Shown here: piece by piece, positions 16,020 through 24,652 of the stretch
Layout: the number at the start of each line of letters is the position of its first letter
Position numbering within the stretch: position 1 is the stretch's first letter
DNA from: Rhizobium altiplani
GTDB taxonomy: Bacteria > Pseudomonadota > Alphaproteobacteria > Rhizobiales > Rhizobiaceae
Direction of reading: 5' to 3'
DNA: 64,000 nucleotides
NCBI RefSeq assembly: GCF_001542405.1
Contig: NZ_LNCD01000123.1
Coordinates: 357,029-421,028, forward strand
The notes under the pieces: model-generated
What the model saw: the letters and a program-made list of their open reading frames with translations, nothing else
Told to the model about the DNA's origin: nothing
Database searches by the model: none
Made by a program: the position numbers and the translations under genes

Positions 16020-19004
16020 ATGGCACGGCAAGAAGCCAACGAGCAGTTTCAGATTACCTCGTTCCTGGATGGCGCCAATGCTGCCTATATCGAGCAGCTC
16101 TATGCGCGCTATGAAGAAGACCCGAGCTCGGTCAACGAGGAATGGCGGTCCTTCTTCAAGGCTCTGGAAGACAATCCGGAAGATGTGAAAAAGGCGGCCA
16201 AGGGTGCATCCTGGCGCAAGACGAACTGGCCCCTGCAGCCGAAGAGCGATCTCGTTTCGGCGCTCGACGGTGATTGGGGCACTGTTGAAAAGATCATTGA
16301 GACCAAGGTTAAGGGCAAGGCTGAGGCCGCCGGCAAGCCGACCGAAGGTGCCGACATCCTGCAGGCGACCCGCGACTCCGTCCGCGCCATCATGATGATC
16401 CGCGCCTATCGCATGCGCGGCCACCTGCATGCCAAGCTCGATCCGCTCGGGATCGCGGCACCCGTCGAAGACTACAAGGAACTGTCGCCCGAAGCTTACG
16501 GTTTCACGCAGGCCGACTATTCCCGCAAGATCTTCATCGACAACGTTCTAGGCCTCGAATACGCCACGCTTCCCGAGATGATCGAGATCCTCGAGCGCAC
16601 CTACTGCTCGACTCTCGGCGTCGAATTCATGCATATTTCCAATCCGGAAGAAAAAGCCTGGATCCAGGAGCGCATCGAAGGTCCGGACAAGGGCGTTGCC
16701 TTCACCCCGGAAGGCAAGAAGGCGATCCTTGCCAAGCTGGTCGAGGCCGAAGGCTACGAGCAGTTCCTCGACGTGAAGTTCAAGGGCACCAAGCGCTTTG
16801 GTCTCGATGGTGGCGAATCGCTCATCCCGGCACTGGAGCAGATCCTAAAGCGCGGCGGCCACCTCGGCCTTCGTGAAGCCGTGTTCGGTATGGCCCATCG
16901 CGGTCGTCTGAATGTGCTTTCGCAAGTCATGGGCAAGCCGCATCGCGCGATTTTCCACGAATTCAAGGGCGGTTCCTACGCGCCTGACGAAGTCGAAGGC
17001 TCGGGCGACGTCAAGTACCACCTCGGCGCCTCCTCCGACCGCGAGTTCGACGGCAACAAGGTCCACGTCTCGCTGACGGCCAATCCGTCGCACCTTGAAA
17101 TCGTTGACCCCGTCGTCATGGGCAAGGCTCGCGCCAAGCAGGACATGGGCGCCACCGTCTGGGACGGCGATACCATTCCGCTGTCGGAGCGCGCCAAGGT
17201 TCTGCCGCTGCTGATCCACGGCGACGCGGCGTTTGCCGGCCAGGGCGTGATTGCCGAAATCCTCGGCCTGTCGGGCCTGCGCGGTCACCGCGTTGCCGGC
17301 ACGATGCACGTCATCATCAACAACCAGATCGGCTTCACCACCAACCCGGCCTTCTCGCGTTCGTCGCCCTATCCGTCCGACGTCGCCAAGATGATCGAGG
17401 CGCCGATCTTCCACGTCAACGGCGACGATCCGGAAGCAGTTGTCTATGCTGCCAAGATCGCCATGGAATTCCGCATGAAGTTCCACAAGCCCGTTGTGGT
17501 CGACATGTTCTGCTATCGTCGCTACGGCCACAATGAAGGCGATGAGCCGTCCTTCACGCAGCCGAAGATGTACAAGGTCATCCGCGCCCACAAGACGGTG
17601 CTGCAGATCTATGCGGATCGCCTCGTTGCCGAAGGCCTGCTGACCGATGGCGACGTCGAGAAGATGAAGGCTGACTGGCGCGCGCATCTCGAGCAGGAGT
17701 TCGACGCCGGGCAGAGCTACAAGCCGAACAAGGCCGATTGGCTGGATGGCGAGTGGTCGGGCCTGCGCACGGCTGACAACGCCGACGAACAGCGCCGCGG
17801 CAAGACCGCCGTTCCGATGAAGACGCTTAAGGATATAGGCCGCAAGCTTTCGGAAATTCCGCAAGGCTTCCATGCACACCGCACGATCCAGCGCTTCATG
17901 GAAAACCGCGCCAACATGATCCAGACGGGCGAGAATCTCGACTGGGCGATGGCCGAGGCGCTTGCCTTCGGTTCGCTTGTTGTCGAAGGCCACAAGATCC
18001 GCCTTTCCGGTCAGGATTGCGAGCGCGGTACCTTCTCGCAGCGTCATTCGGTTCTCTACGATCAGGAGACGGAAGAGCGCTACATCCCGCTGGCGAACCT
18101 GTCGTCCAACCAGGCCCGTTACGAAGTCATCAATTCGATGCTTTCGGAAGAAGCGGTCCTCGGCTTCGAATACGGCTATTCGTTGGCCCGCCCGAACGCG
18201 CTGACCCTTTGGGAAGCCCAGTTCGGTGACTTCGCCAACGGCGCGCAGGTCGTCTTCGACCAGTTCGTCTCCTCGGGCGAGCGCAAGTGGCTGCGTATGT
18301 CAGGTCTCGTCTGCCTGTTGCCGCATGGTTACGAGGGCCAGGGTCCGGAACACTCTTCAGCCCGCCTCGAGCGCTTCCTGCAGCTTTGCGCGGAAGACAA
18401 CATGCAGGTCGCCAACGTCACGACGCCGGCAAACTACTTCCACATCCTGCGTCGTCAGCTGAAGCGTGACTTCCGCAAGCCGCTCGTGCTGATGACACCG
18501 AAGTCCCTGCTGCGTCACAAGCGGGCTGTTTCCAGCCTTGCCGAGCTCGCTGGCGAGTCTTCCTTCCATCGTCTCCTCTGGGACGATGCGGAGGTCATCA
18601 AGGACGGCCCGATCAAGCTGCAGAAGGATGCGAAGATCCGCCGCGTGGTCATGTGCACCGGCAAGGTCTACTACGACCTTCTGGAAGAGCGCGAAAAGCG
18701 CGGCATCGACGACATCTACCTGCTGCGCGTCGAACAGCTCTATCCGTTCCCGGCAAAGGCGCTCATCAATGAGCTTTCCCGCTTCCGGAACGCCGAGATG
18801 GTCTGGTGCCAGGAAGAGCCGAAGAACATGGGCGCATGGTCGTTCATCGACCCGTATCTGGAGTGGGTGCTCGCCCACATCGATGCGAAGTACCAGCGCG
18901 TCCGCTACACCGGCCGTCCGGCTGCCGCTTCGCCGGCAACGGGTCTGATGTCCAAGCATCTGTCGCAGCTCGCCGCATTCCTCGAGGATGCGCTGGGCGG
19001 TTAA
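16020..19004 (+). CDS. sucA: 2-oxoglutarate dehydrogenase E1 component
   Basis: SucA (OdhA, E1o) decarboxylates 2-oxoglutarate with thiamine diphosphate and passes the succinyl group to SucB. The 994-residue protein has the N-terminal E2-docking segment FLDGANAAYIEQLYARYEED, the active-site GMAHRGRLNVL and YHLGASSDRE blocks, and the thiamine-binding region CYRRYGHNEGDEPSFTQP. The transketolase-like C-terminal half includes FSQRHSVLYDQ and EAQFGDFANGAQVVFDQF. Length is standard. It begins after an unusual ribosome binding site and is followed by a small YciI-like gene, then sucB. Confidence 0.98.
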   Translation: MARQEANEQFQITSFLDGANAAYIEQLYARYEEDPSSVNEEWRSFFKALEDNPEDVKKAAKGASWRKTNWPLQPKSDLVSALDGDWGTVEKIIETKVKGKAEAAGKPTEGADILQATRDSVRAIMMIRAYRMRGHLHAKLDPLGIAAPVEDYKELSPEAYGFTQADYSRKIFIDNVLGLEYATLPEMIEILERTYCSTLGVEFMHISNPEEKAWIQERIEGPDKGVAFTPEGKKAILAKLVEAEGYEQFLDVKFKGTKRFGLDGGESLIPALEQILKRGGHLGLREAVFGMAHRGRLNVLSQVMGKPHRAIFHEFKGGSYAPDEVEGSGDVKYHLGASSDREFDGNKVHVSLTANPSHLEIVDPVVMGKARAKQDMGATVWDGDTIPLSERAKVLPLLIHGDAAFAGQGVIAEILGLSGLRGHRVAGTMHVIINNQIGFTTNPAFSRSSPYPSDVAKMIEAPIFHVNGDDPEAVVYAAKIAMEFRMKFHKPVVVDMFCYRRYGHNEGDEPSFTQPKMYKVIRAHKTVLQIYADRLVAEGLLTDGDVEKMKADWRAHLEQEFDAGQSYKPNKADWLDGEWSGLRTADNADEQRRGKTAVPMKTLKDIGRKLSEIPQGFHAHRTIQRFMENRANMIQTGENLDWAMAEALAFGSLVVEGHKIRLSGQDCERGTFSQRHSVLYDQETEERYIPLANLSSNQARYEVINSMLSEEAVLGFEYGYSLARPNALTLWEAQFGDFANGAQVVFDQFVSSGERKWLRMSGLVCLLPHGYEGQGPEHSSARLERFLQLCAEDNMQVANVTTPANYFHILRRQLKRDFRKPLVLMTPKSLLRHKRAVSSLAELAGESSFHRLLWDDAEVIKDGPIKLQKDAKIRRVVMCTGKVYYDLLEEREKRGIDDIYLLRVEQLYPFPAKALINELSRFRNAEMVWCQEEPKNMGAWSFIDPYLEWVLAHIDAKYQRVRYTGRPAAASPATGLMSKHLSQLAAFLEDALGG

Positions 19005-19016
19005 GGGATCGGGGCG

Positions 19017-19334
19017 ATGGCATATTTCTTCTTCAGACTTGTGCCGCCTCGCCCCCGTTTCCCCTACGACGCGACCGGGGAGGAAATGGCCGCGATGAAG
19101 CGCCATGCAGCCTACTGGCACCAGAACGCGGAAGAGGGATCGGCGATCACCGTTGGCCCCGTCTTCGAAGGTGAAGGAGGCTGGGGCATGGCAGTCGTCT
19201 CGGTGGAGGATCAGCAGGCAGCGCAAGCGCTTGCCGATGCCGATCCGATCATCCAGTCCGGCTACGGTTTTCGCTTCGACATATTGCCAATGCCCTCGAT
19301 CATTCTCCGGCCGTCAGGAGCCGGAAACGAATAA
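19017..19334 (+). CDS. YciI-like small protein between sucA and sucB
   Basis: The 105-residue product, starting MAYFFFRLVPPRPRFPYDAT, has a YciI-like pattern: HAAYWHQNAEEG near the middle, GPVFEGEGGWGMAVVSVEDQ, and the closing ADADPIIQSGYGFRFDILPM. The fold is thus probably ferredoxin-like with a His/Asp site. It lies 12 bases after sucA and 29 bases before sucB, inside the 2-oxoglutarate dehydrogenase cluster. A link to that complex is suggested by position only. It is clearly different from the YciI protein at 4977-5270. Confidence 0.8.
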   Translation: MAYFFFRLVPPRPRFPYDATGEEMAAMKRHAAYWHQNAEEGSAITVGPVFEGEGGWGMAVVSVEDQQAAQALADADPIIQSGYGFRFDILPMPSIILRPSGAGNE

Positions 19335-19363
19335 ACGAACACAAGCAAATCAGGATTTGAACA

Positions 19364-20608
19364 ATGGCCACAGAAATCCGCGTTCCAACTCTCGGTGAAT
19401 CCGTCAGCGAGGCAACCGTCGGTACCTGGTTCAAGAAGGTCGGCGATGCCATCAAGGCTGACGAGCCGATTCTCGAGCTTGAAACCGACAAGGTGACCAT
19501 CGAAGTGCCGGCTCCGGCTTCGGGCACGCTGTCTGAAATCGTTGCCCAGGCCGGCGAAACCGTCGGCCTCGGCGCGCTGCTCGGCCAGATCGCTGCAGGC
19601 GCTGGCGCAGCCGCCGCCCCGGCTGCTGCTGCTCCCGCCGCGGCTCCGGCAAAGGTGGCCGAACCGGCTGATGCCGCCGCCGCTGCTCCGGTAGCCGCCG
19701 CTTCGGCGATGCCACCGGCACCGGCTGCTGCCAAGATGCTCGCCGAGAATAACCTTTCGGCCGATCAGGTTGATGGTAGCGGCAAGCGCGGCCAGGTTCT
19801 GAAGGGCGACGTGATCGCTGCTGTCGCCAAGGGCATCGCCGCTCCGGCAGCCACTGCTGCTCCTGCCGTTCCGGCTGCTGCCCGCGGCCCGTCGACGGTC
19901 GAGGATGCCGCTCGCGAAGAGCGCGTGAAGATGACGCGCCTGCGCCAGACGATTGCCAAGCGCCTGAAGGACGCCCAGAACACGGCTGCCATGCTGACCA
20001 CCTACAACGAGGTGGACATGAAGGCTGTCATGGACCTGCGCGCCAAGTATAAGGACGTCTTCGAAAAGAAGCATGGCGTGAAGCTCGGCTTCATGGGCTT
20101 CTTCACCAAGGCTATCACCCACGCGCTGAAGGAGCTGCCGGCCGTTAACGCCGAGATCGACGGCACGGACATCATCTACAAGAACTTCTGCCACATCGGC
20201 ATGGCCGTCGGCACGGACAAGGGCCTCGTCGTTCCGGTTATCCGCGACGCCGACCAGATGTCGATCGCTGAAGTCGAAAAGGAACTGGCGCGTCTCGCAA
20301 AGGCTGCGCGCGATGGCTCGCTCTCGATGGCCGACATGCAGGGCGGCACCTTCACGATCACCAACGGCGGCGTTTACGGCTCGCTGATGTCCTCGCCGAT
20401 CCTGAACGCGCCGCAGTCCGGTATCCTCGGCATGCACAAGATCCAGGACCGTCCGGTCGTCGTTGGCGGCCAGATCGTCATCCGTCCGATGATGTATCTG
20501 GCTCTCTCCTACGACCACCGTATCGTCGACGGCAAGGAAGCCGTGACCTTCCTCGTCCGCGTCAAGGAAAGCCTGGAAGATCCGGAGCGCCTGGTTCTCG
20601 ATCTCTAA
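19364..20608 (+). CDS. sucB: Dihydrolipoyllysine succinyltransferase, E2 of 2-oxoglutarate dehydrogenase
   Basis: SucB transfers the succinyl group from its lipoyl arm to CoA. The 414-residue protein has one N-terminal lipoyl domain, with the lipoylated Lys43 in LETDKVTIEVPAP. An Ala/Pro-rich linker follows, then a peripheral-subunit-binding domain (about 120-155, AKMLAENNLSADQV and GQVLKGDVIAAV). The catalytic domain has LSYDHRIVDGKEAV, with His385 and Asp389. A hairpin follows the gene, but the E3 gene lpdA lies only 2 kb downstream on the same strand. Confidence 0.98.
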   Translation: MATEIRVPTLGESVSEATVGTWFKKVGDAIKADEPILELETDKVTIEVPAPASGTLSEIVAQAGETVGLGALLGQIAAGAGAAAAPAAAAPAAAPAKVAEPADAAAAAPVAAASAMPPAPAAAKMLAENNLSADQVDGSGKRGQVLKGDVIAAVAKGIAAPAATAAPAVPAAARGPSTVEDAAREERVKMTRLRQTIAKRLKDAQNTAAMLTTYNEVDMKAVMDLRAKYKDVFEKKHGVKLGFMGFFTKAITHALKELPAVNAEIDGTDIIYKNFCHIGMAVGTDKGLVVPVIRDADQMSIAEVEKELARLAKAARDGSLSMADMQGGTFTITNGGVYGSLMSSPILNAPQSGILGMHKIQDRPVVVGGQIVIRPMMYLALSYDHRIVDGKEAVTFLVRVKESLEDPERLVLDL

Positions 20609-20618
20609 GCATTCGACT

Positions 20619-20639
20619 GGGCCGCGTGAGCGGCCCTTT
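20619..20639 (+). terminator. Probable terminator after sucB
   Basis: GGGCCGC (20619-20625), loop GTGA, GCGGCCC (20630-20636), then TTTCC. The stem is perfect but only 7 bp and the T-run is short. It would end or reduce transcription between sucB and the downstream exported-protein/SDR/LysE/lpdA genes. The stem core is the same as in the sdhB terminator. Confidence 0.65.
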
Positions 20640-20659
20640 CCACCTCAGCGGGGCGCGTA

Positions 20660-21211
20660 ATGTCGCTGGCAATCTCCACAGGGCGTATGACCGGGATGCT
20701 TCCCTTTGCCAAGGGTAGGGTCTGGGCGTCGCTCGCGTTTTTGCTGGCACTGCCTGCGACTGCTTTTGGTGCTCCCGATTGCACGCAGGCGAGTGCCGCC
20801 TACGTCGACAGGGATGGCGCCTACGAGCTTCGCTTCACGCCGATCAATTCGGAAGCGGCTGCTGCCAGCAACCGCTTCACGCTCAAGCTTCTCAAAACCT
20901 CGATCGAGCTCGACGGCTATGTGATGCCATCCGAGGATCCAGAACGCGCCGTCGGTGTTCTGATGTTCAAATGCCCCGGTGGTGACGTGACGGGCGCCGA
21001 TCTGGATGCCTGCACGATCTGGCGGGGCACGATCTATAGCGCGAATACCAAGGGCGAGATCGAAAATTTGCAGCCCGAAGCGGCAGCTGCGGCTGAGAAC
21101 GTCTTTCTGCCGGGTCTCGGCCCGGCGATCCGCCAATCGCAGATATGGGGCAATGGCAAGGCGACGGTTGCGCCATGGGATGTCCTGGCATTCAAGGAGT
21201 GCGCGAAATGA
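20660..21211 (+). CDS. Exported protein of unknown function
   Basis: I do not recognise a family. The 183-residue product has a signal peptide (WASLAFLLALPATAFGAPDC, cleavage probably after AFG at about residue 37). The rest is a mixed alpha/beta domain with FKCPGGDVTGADLDACTIW, whose cysteines may form a disulfide, and a C-terminal AFKECAK. The ATG at 20660 is the first in frame; an ATG at residue 10 or 13 would also give a signal peptide. It overlaps the next gene by four bases (ATGA), so the two are co-translated. No link to 2-oxoglutarate dehydrogenase can be shown. Confidence 0.7.
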   Translation: MSLAISTGRMTGMLPFAKGRVWASLAFLLALPATAFGAPDCTQASAAYVDRDGAYELRFTPINSEAAAASNRFTLKLLKTSIELDGYVMPSEDPERAVGVLMFKCPGGDVTGADLDACTIWRGTIYSANTKGEIENLQPEAAAAAENVFLPGLGPAIRQSQIWGNGKATVAPWDVLAFKECAK

Positions 21212-21960
21212 CACAACGACCCGTCCTTCTCGTTACCGGCGGCAGTCGAGGCATCGGTGCGGCGGTCTGCCGCCTCGCTGCCCGCCTGGGCTGGGACGTC
21301 GCCGTGAACTACGCCGCGAACCGCGCTGCCGCCGACGCTATCGTCTCTGATGTCAAGGCAGAGGGTGGCAATGCCATCGCGATCAAGGGCGATGTCGGCA
21401 GCGCGCAGGATATCATTTCGATGTTCCAGACTGTCGACAAGCATTTCGGGCGGCTGGATGGACTGGTCAACAATGCCGGCATCGTCGACGCCCAGCAGCG
21501 CGTTGACGAGATGAGCGTTGAGCGGCTTGAGCGGATGATGCGCGTAAACGTCACCGGCTCGATTCTCTGTGCGGCCGAGGCCGTTCGCCGCATGTCGTCG
21601 AGGCATGGCGGCAAGGGTGGGGCGATCGTCAACATCTCGTCGATGGCAGCAGTTCTGGGCTCGGCCTCGCAGTATGTCGACTACGCCGCATCGAAGGCCG
21701 CGATCGATACGTTCACCATCGGTCTGTCGCGAGAAGTCGCAAACGAGGGTGTGCGCGTGAACGCGATCCGCCCCGGCGTCATCGATACCGACATTCATGC
21801 ATCCGGCGGCCTGCCGAACCGCGCACGTGACCTGGCGCCGAGCATTCCGATGCAGAGGCCCGGCACGGCAGAGGAGATAGCCGATGCGGTCCTCTACCTT
21901 CTCTCGCCGACGGCTTCCTATATAACGGGCGCCATACTCAACGTCAGCGGCGGCCGTTAG
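21208..21960 (+). CDS. SDR family oxidoreductase
   Basis: The 250-residue product is a classical short-chain dehydrogenase/reductase. It has the cofactor motif TGGSRGIG at residues 10-17, the NNAG motif, the catalytic Ser in NISSMAAVLGSASQYVDYAASK with Tyr and Lys of the YxxxK motif, and the terminal PTASYITGAILNVSGGR. The PGVIDTDIHASGG segment is typical of NAD(P)-dependent sugar or acyl reductases. The substrate is unknown. The start at 21208 overlaps the exported-protein stop and has AAGGAG at 21194-21199; the frame is open back to 21145. Confidence 0.9.
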   Translation: MTQRPVLLVTGGSRGIGAAVCRLAARLGWDVAVNYAANRAAADAIVSDVKAEGGNAIAIKGDVGSAQDIISMFQTVDKHFGRLDGLVNNAGIVDAQQRVDEMSVERLERMMRVNVTGSILCAAEAVRRMSSRHGGKGGAIVNISSMAAVLGSASQYVDYAASKAAIDTFTIGLSREVANEGVRVNAIRPGVIDTDIHASGGLPNRARDLAPSIPMQRPGTAEEIADAVLYLLSPTASYITGAILNVSGGR

Positions 21961-21980
21961 GGCACGGAGACCATATCGCC

Positions 21981-22619
21981 ATGCAATACTTCTTCGAATT
22001 TCTCGGCCTCATGGCCGTCTTTTCGATCTTCATCGTCGTACCGGGCGCCGACTTTGCGGTCATCCTGCGCCAGAGCATCGTGCACGGGCGCCGTGCTGCC
22101 ATGATGACCGGCCTCGGCATGGGCTTCTCGCTGCTCTTTCACATCAGCTACACGATCCTCGGCCTTGGCCTGATCGTCTCCAAATCGCTGATGCTGTTTG
22201 CCATGATCAAGTGGGCCGGCGTCGCCTATCTCGTCTATCTCGGCATCAAGTCCTTCCGCGAGCCGGGCTTCAAGGTGAATGAGATCGAGGTGACGGAGGA
22301 AGACCGCAGGCCGATCTCGGCGCTCAAGTGCCTCGGCATGGGCTTCATCACCAACGCACTCAATCCGAAGCCGGTCCTGTTTTTCCTGTCGCTGTTCTCG
22401 ACGCTGGTGCATCACGATACCCCGGCACTGATCCAGTTCAGCTACGGCATCGGAATGGCCGCCGCGCTCGTCGCCTGGTTCGCCGGCGTCTCCACGTTCT
22501 TCACCGTAAAGCCCATTCGCGACCGCTTCATCGCAAGCGGCAGATGGTTCAACCGCATCACCGGCGCCGCTCTGGTCGGCTTCGGTTTCCGCCTCGCGCT
22601 CGCCCGCGCGGCTGATTAA
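21981..22619 (+). CDS. LysE/RhtB family amino-acid exporter
   Basis: The 212-residue membrane protein begins MQYFFEFLGLMAVFSIFIVV and has the family motif PGADFAVILRQSIVHGRRA followed by GLGMGFSLLFHISYTILGLG. Five to six membrane segments are apparent, with NALNPKPVLFFLSLFS at the fourth. Members of the family export amino acids or related small molecules such as homoserine lactone or threonine; the substrate is not predictable. It lies 20 bases after the SDR gene and 26 bases before lpdA. Confidence 0.92.
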   Translation: MQYFFEFLGLMAVFSIFIVVPGADFAVILRQSIVHGRRAAMMTGLGMGFSLLFHISYTILGLGLIVSKSLMLFAMIKWAGVAYLVYLGIKSFREPGFKVNEIEVTEEDRRPISALKCLGMGFITNALNPKPVLFFLSLFSTLVHHDTPALIQFSYGIGMAAALVAWFAGVSTFFTVKPIRDRFIASGRWFNRITGAALVGFGFRLALARAAD

Positions 22620-22645
22620 GCAAATAACGAAAAGGAAAAGAAACA

Positions 22646-24052
22646 ATGTCCTACGATGTGATCGTTATCGGAACCGGCCCTGGCGGCTATGTCGCTGCCA
22701 TCAAGGCAGCCCAGCTCGGCCTCAAGGTCGCTGTCGTTGAAAAGCGCGCAACGTTCGGCGGCACGTGCCTGAACGTCGGCTGCATCCCGTCCAAGGCGCT
22801 GCTGCATGCCTCCGAAATGTTCCATCAGGCTGGCCACGGCATGGACGCGCTCGGCATCGAGGTCGCTGCTCCGAAGCTGAACCTCGGAAAGATGCTGGCG
22901 CACAAGGATGCGACGGTAAAGGCCAACGTCGATGGCGTTGCCTTCCTCTTCAAGAAGAACAAGATCGATGCATTCCAGGGGACCGGCAAGATCGTATCGG
23001 CTGGCAAGGTTTCCGTGACTGCCGAAGACGGCAAGGTCCAGGAAATCGAAGGCAAGAACATTGTCATCGCGACCGGCTCCGACGTGGCAGGCATTCCGGG
23101 CGTGAAGGTCGATCTCGACGAGAAGGTGATCATTTCCTCAACGGGCGCGATCGCGCTTGAGAAGGTGCCGGAAACGATGATCGTCGTCGGTGGTGGCGTC
23201 ATCGGTCTCGAGCTCGGTTCCGTCTGGTCGCGCCTCGGCGCCAAGGTCACCGTCGTCGAATATCTCGACACGATTCTCGGCGGCATGGATGGCGAAGTCT
23301 CCAAACAGTTCCAGCGCATGCTCGCCAAGCAGGGTGTCACCATCAACCTGAGCTCCAAGGTGACGGGCGTTGAGAAAGGCGGCAAGGGTGCCAAGGTTAC
23401 CTTCGAGCCGGTCAAGGGTGGCGATGCACAGACGCTCGACGCCGAAGTCGTTCTGATCGCGACTGGCCGCACGCCATACACAGCCGGCCTCGGTCTGGAA
23501 GAAGCAGGCGTTAAGCTCGACAATCGTGGCCGCGTCGAGATCGACGGACACTTCCGTACCAACGTGCCTGGTATCTACGCGATCGGCGACGTGGTGAAGG
23601 GTCCGATGCTGGCTCACAAGGCTGAAGACGAAGGCGTGGCGCTCGCCGAAATCCTCGCCGGTCAACATGGCCATGTGAATTATGACGTCATCCCGAGCGT
23701 CGTCTACACGCAGCCGGAAGTCGCCTCCGTTGGCAAGACCGAGGAAGAGCTGAAAGCGGCAGGCATCGCCTACAAGGTCGGCAAGTTCCCCTTCACCGCG
23801 AACGGCCGAGCCCGCGCGATGCTGGCGACCGACGGTTTCGTGAAGATCCTCTCCGACAAGGAAACGGACCGCGTCCTCGGCGGCCATATTGTCGGCTTCG
23901 GCGCCGGCGAGATGATCCACGAGATCGCCGTTCTGATGGAGTTTGGTGGTTCCGCGGAAGATCTCGGCCGCACCTGCCACGCGCACCCGACCATGTCGGA
24001 AGCGGTCAAGGAAGCGGCTCTCGCCGCCTTCTTCAAGCCGATCCATATGTAA
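22646..24052 (+). CDS. lpdA: Dihydrolipoyl dehydrogenase (E3)
   Basis: LpdA reoxidises the dihydrolipoyl arm of SucB, passing electrons to NAD through FAD and a redox disulfide. The 468-residue protein starts MSYDVIVIGTGPGGYVAAIK. It has the active disulfide Cys41/Cys46 in GGTCLNVGCIPSK, the NAD motif VVGGGVIGLELGSVWSRLGA, the second FAD motif GIYAIGDVVKGPMLAHKAEDE, and the C-terminal HAHPTMSEAVKEAALA with the catalytic His-Glu pair. Its placement near sucAB suggests it serves 2-oxoglutarate dehydrogenase. A hairpin follows. Confidence 0.97.
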   Translation: MSYDVIVIGTGPGGYVAAIKAAQLGLKVAVVEKRATFGGTCLNVGCIPSKALLHASEMFHQAGHGMDALGIEVAAPKLNLGKMLAHKDATVKANVDGVAFLFKKNKIDAFQGTGKIVSAGKVSVTAEDGKVQEIEGKNIVIATGSDVAGIPGVKVDLDEKVIISSTGAIALEKVPETMIVVGGGVIGLELGSVWSRLGAKVTVVEYLDTILGGMDGEVSKQFQRMLAKQGVTINLSSKVTGVEKGGKGAKVTFEPVKGGDAQTLDAEVVLIATGRTPYTAGLGLEEAGVKLDNRGRVEIDGHFRTNVPGIYAIGDVVKGPMLAHKAEDEGVALAEILAGQHGHVNYDVIPSVVYTQPEVASVGKTEEELKAAGIAYKVGKFPFTANGRARAMLATDGFVKILSDKETDRVLGGHIVGFGAGEMIHEIAVLMEFGGSAEDLGRTCHAHPTMSEAVKEAALAAFFKPIHM

Positions 24053-24074
24053 TATTAAATTTTCGCAATATGGG

Positions 24075-24109
24075 ATGGGCCGCTTGCTTCACAGCAGACG
24101 GCCCATTTA
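24075..24109 (+). terminator. Probable terminator after lpdA
   Basis: ATGGGCCG (24075-24082) pairs with CGGCCCAT (24099-24106), and the loop can extend with TGCT/AGCA. TTTACC follows. The hairpin begins 23 bases after the lpdA stop. The T-run is weak, so moderate confidence. Confidence 0.6.
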
Positions 24110-24148
24110 CCTTAGAACGGTTCTAATTGCCGTTTTGAGGATAGATAC

Positions 24149-24652
24149 ATGCCTACTGATTCTCGTGATGCATATAGCCTCCCACAGCGATTGCTGCATT
24201 GGGTCATGGCGCTCATGATCTTTTTCAACCTGCTCTTTCCGGATGGTATGAACGCTTGGAACCGGACGGTTCGTCATGGTGGCATCCCCTCGGCAGATCA
24301 GATCGCGTCTGCCAATGTGCATGCCTATGTCGGCATCGGCATTCTCGTTCTGGCAATCCTTCGCGTTTGCCTGCGCCTTATTCAGGGCGCGCCCGCTGAA
24401 CCGGCGGCGGAGCCGAAGATATTCCGGATTGGCGCCAAGGTCGCGCATGCAGCGCTGTATCTGCTCATCTTCCTCCTGCCGCTGACCGGCATGATGGCTT
24501 ACTATCTAGGAATAGATTTTTCCGGCGAGCTTCATGGCGGTATCCTCAAGGCAATCCTCTGGGCTTTGATCGCGGCGCATGTTGCCGGCGCGCTGGCCCA
24601 CCAGTTCTACTGGAAGACCAATGTTCTCAGGCGCATGACCGTTGGGAGCTAG
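24149..24652 (+). CDS. Cytochrome b561
   Basis: The 167-residue product is a four-helix membrane protein of the bacterial cytochrome b561 family, which binds two heme b and moves electrons between quinone and periplasmic acceptors. It has the N-terminal LPQRLLHWVMALMIFFNLLF with the first heme histidine, NVHAYVGIGILVLAILRVCL with another, KVAHAALYLLIFLLPLTGMM, and the C-terminal AHVAGALAHQFYWKTNVLRRM with the last histidines. Its TAG stop lies in the same CTAG as the stop of the convergent TraB/GumN gene, a 4-base overlap. Confidence 0.92.
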   Translation: MPTDSRDAYSLPQRLLHWVMALMIFFNLLFPDGMNAWNRTVRHGGIPSADQIASANVHAYVGIGILVLAILRVCLRLIQGAPAEPAAEPKIFRIGAKVAHAALYLLIFLLPLTGMMAYYLGIDFSGELHGGILKAILWALIAAHVAGALAHQFYWKTNVLRRMTVGS

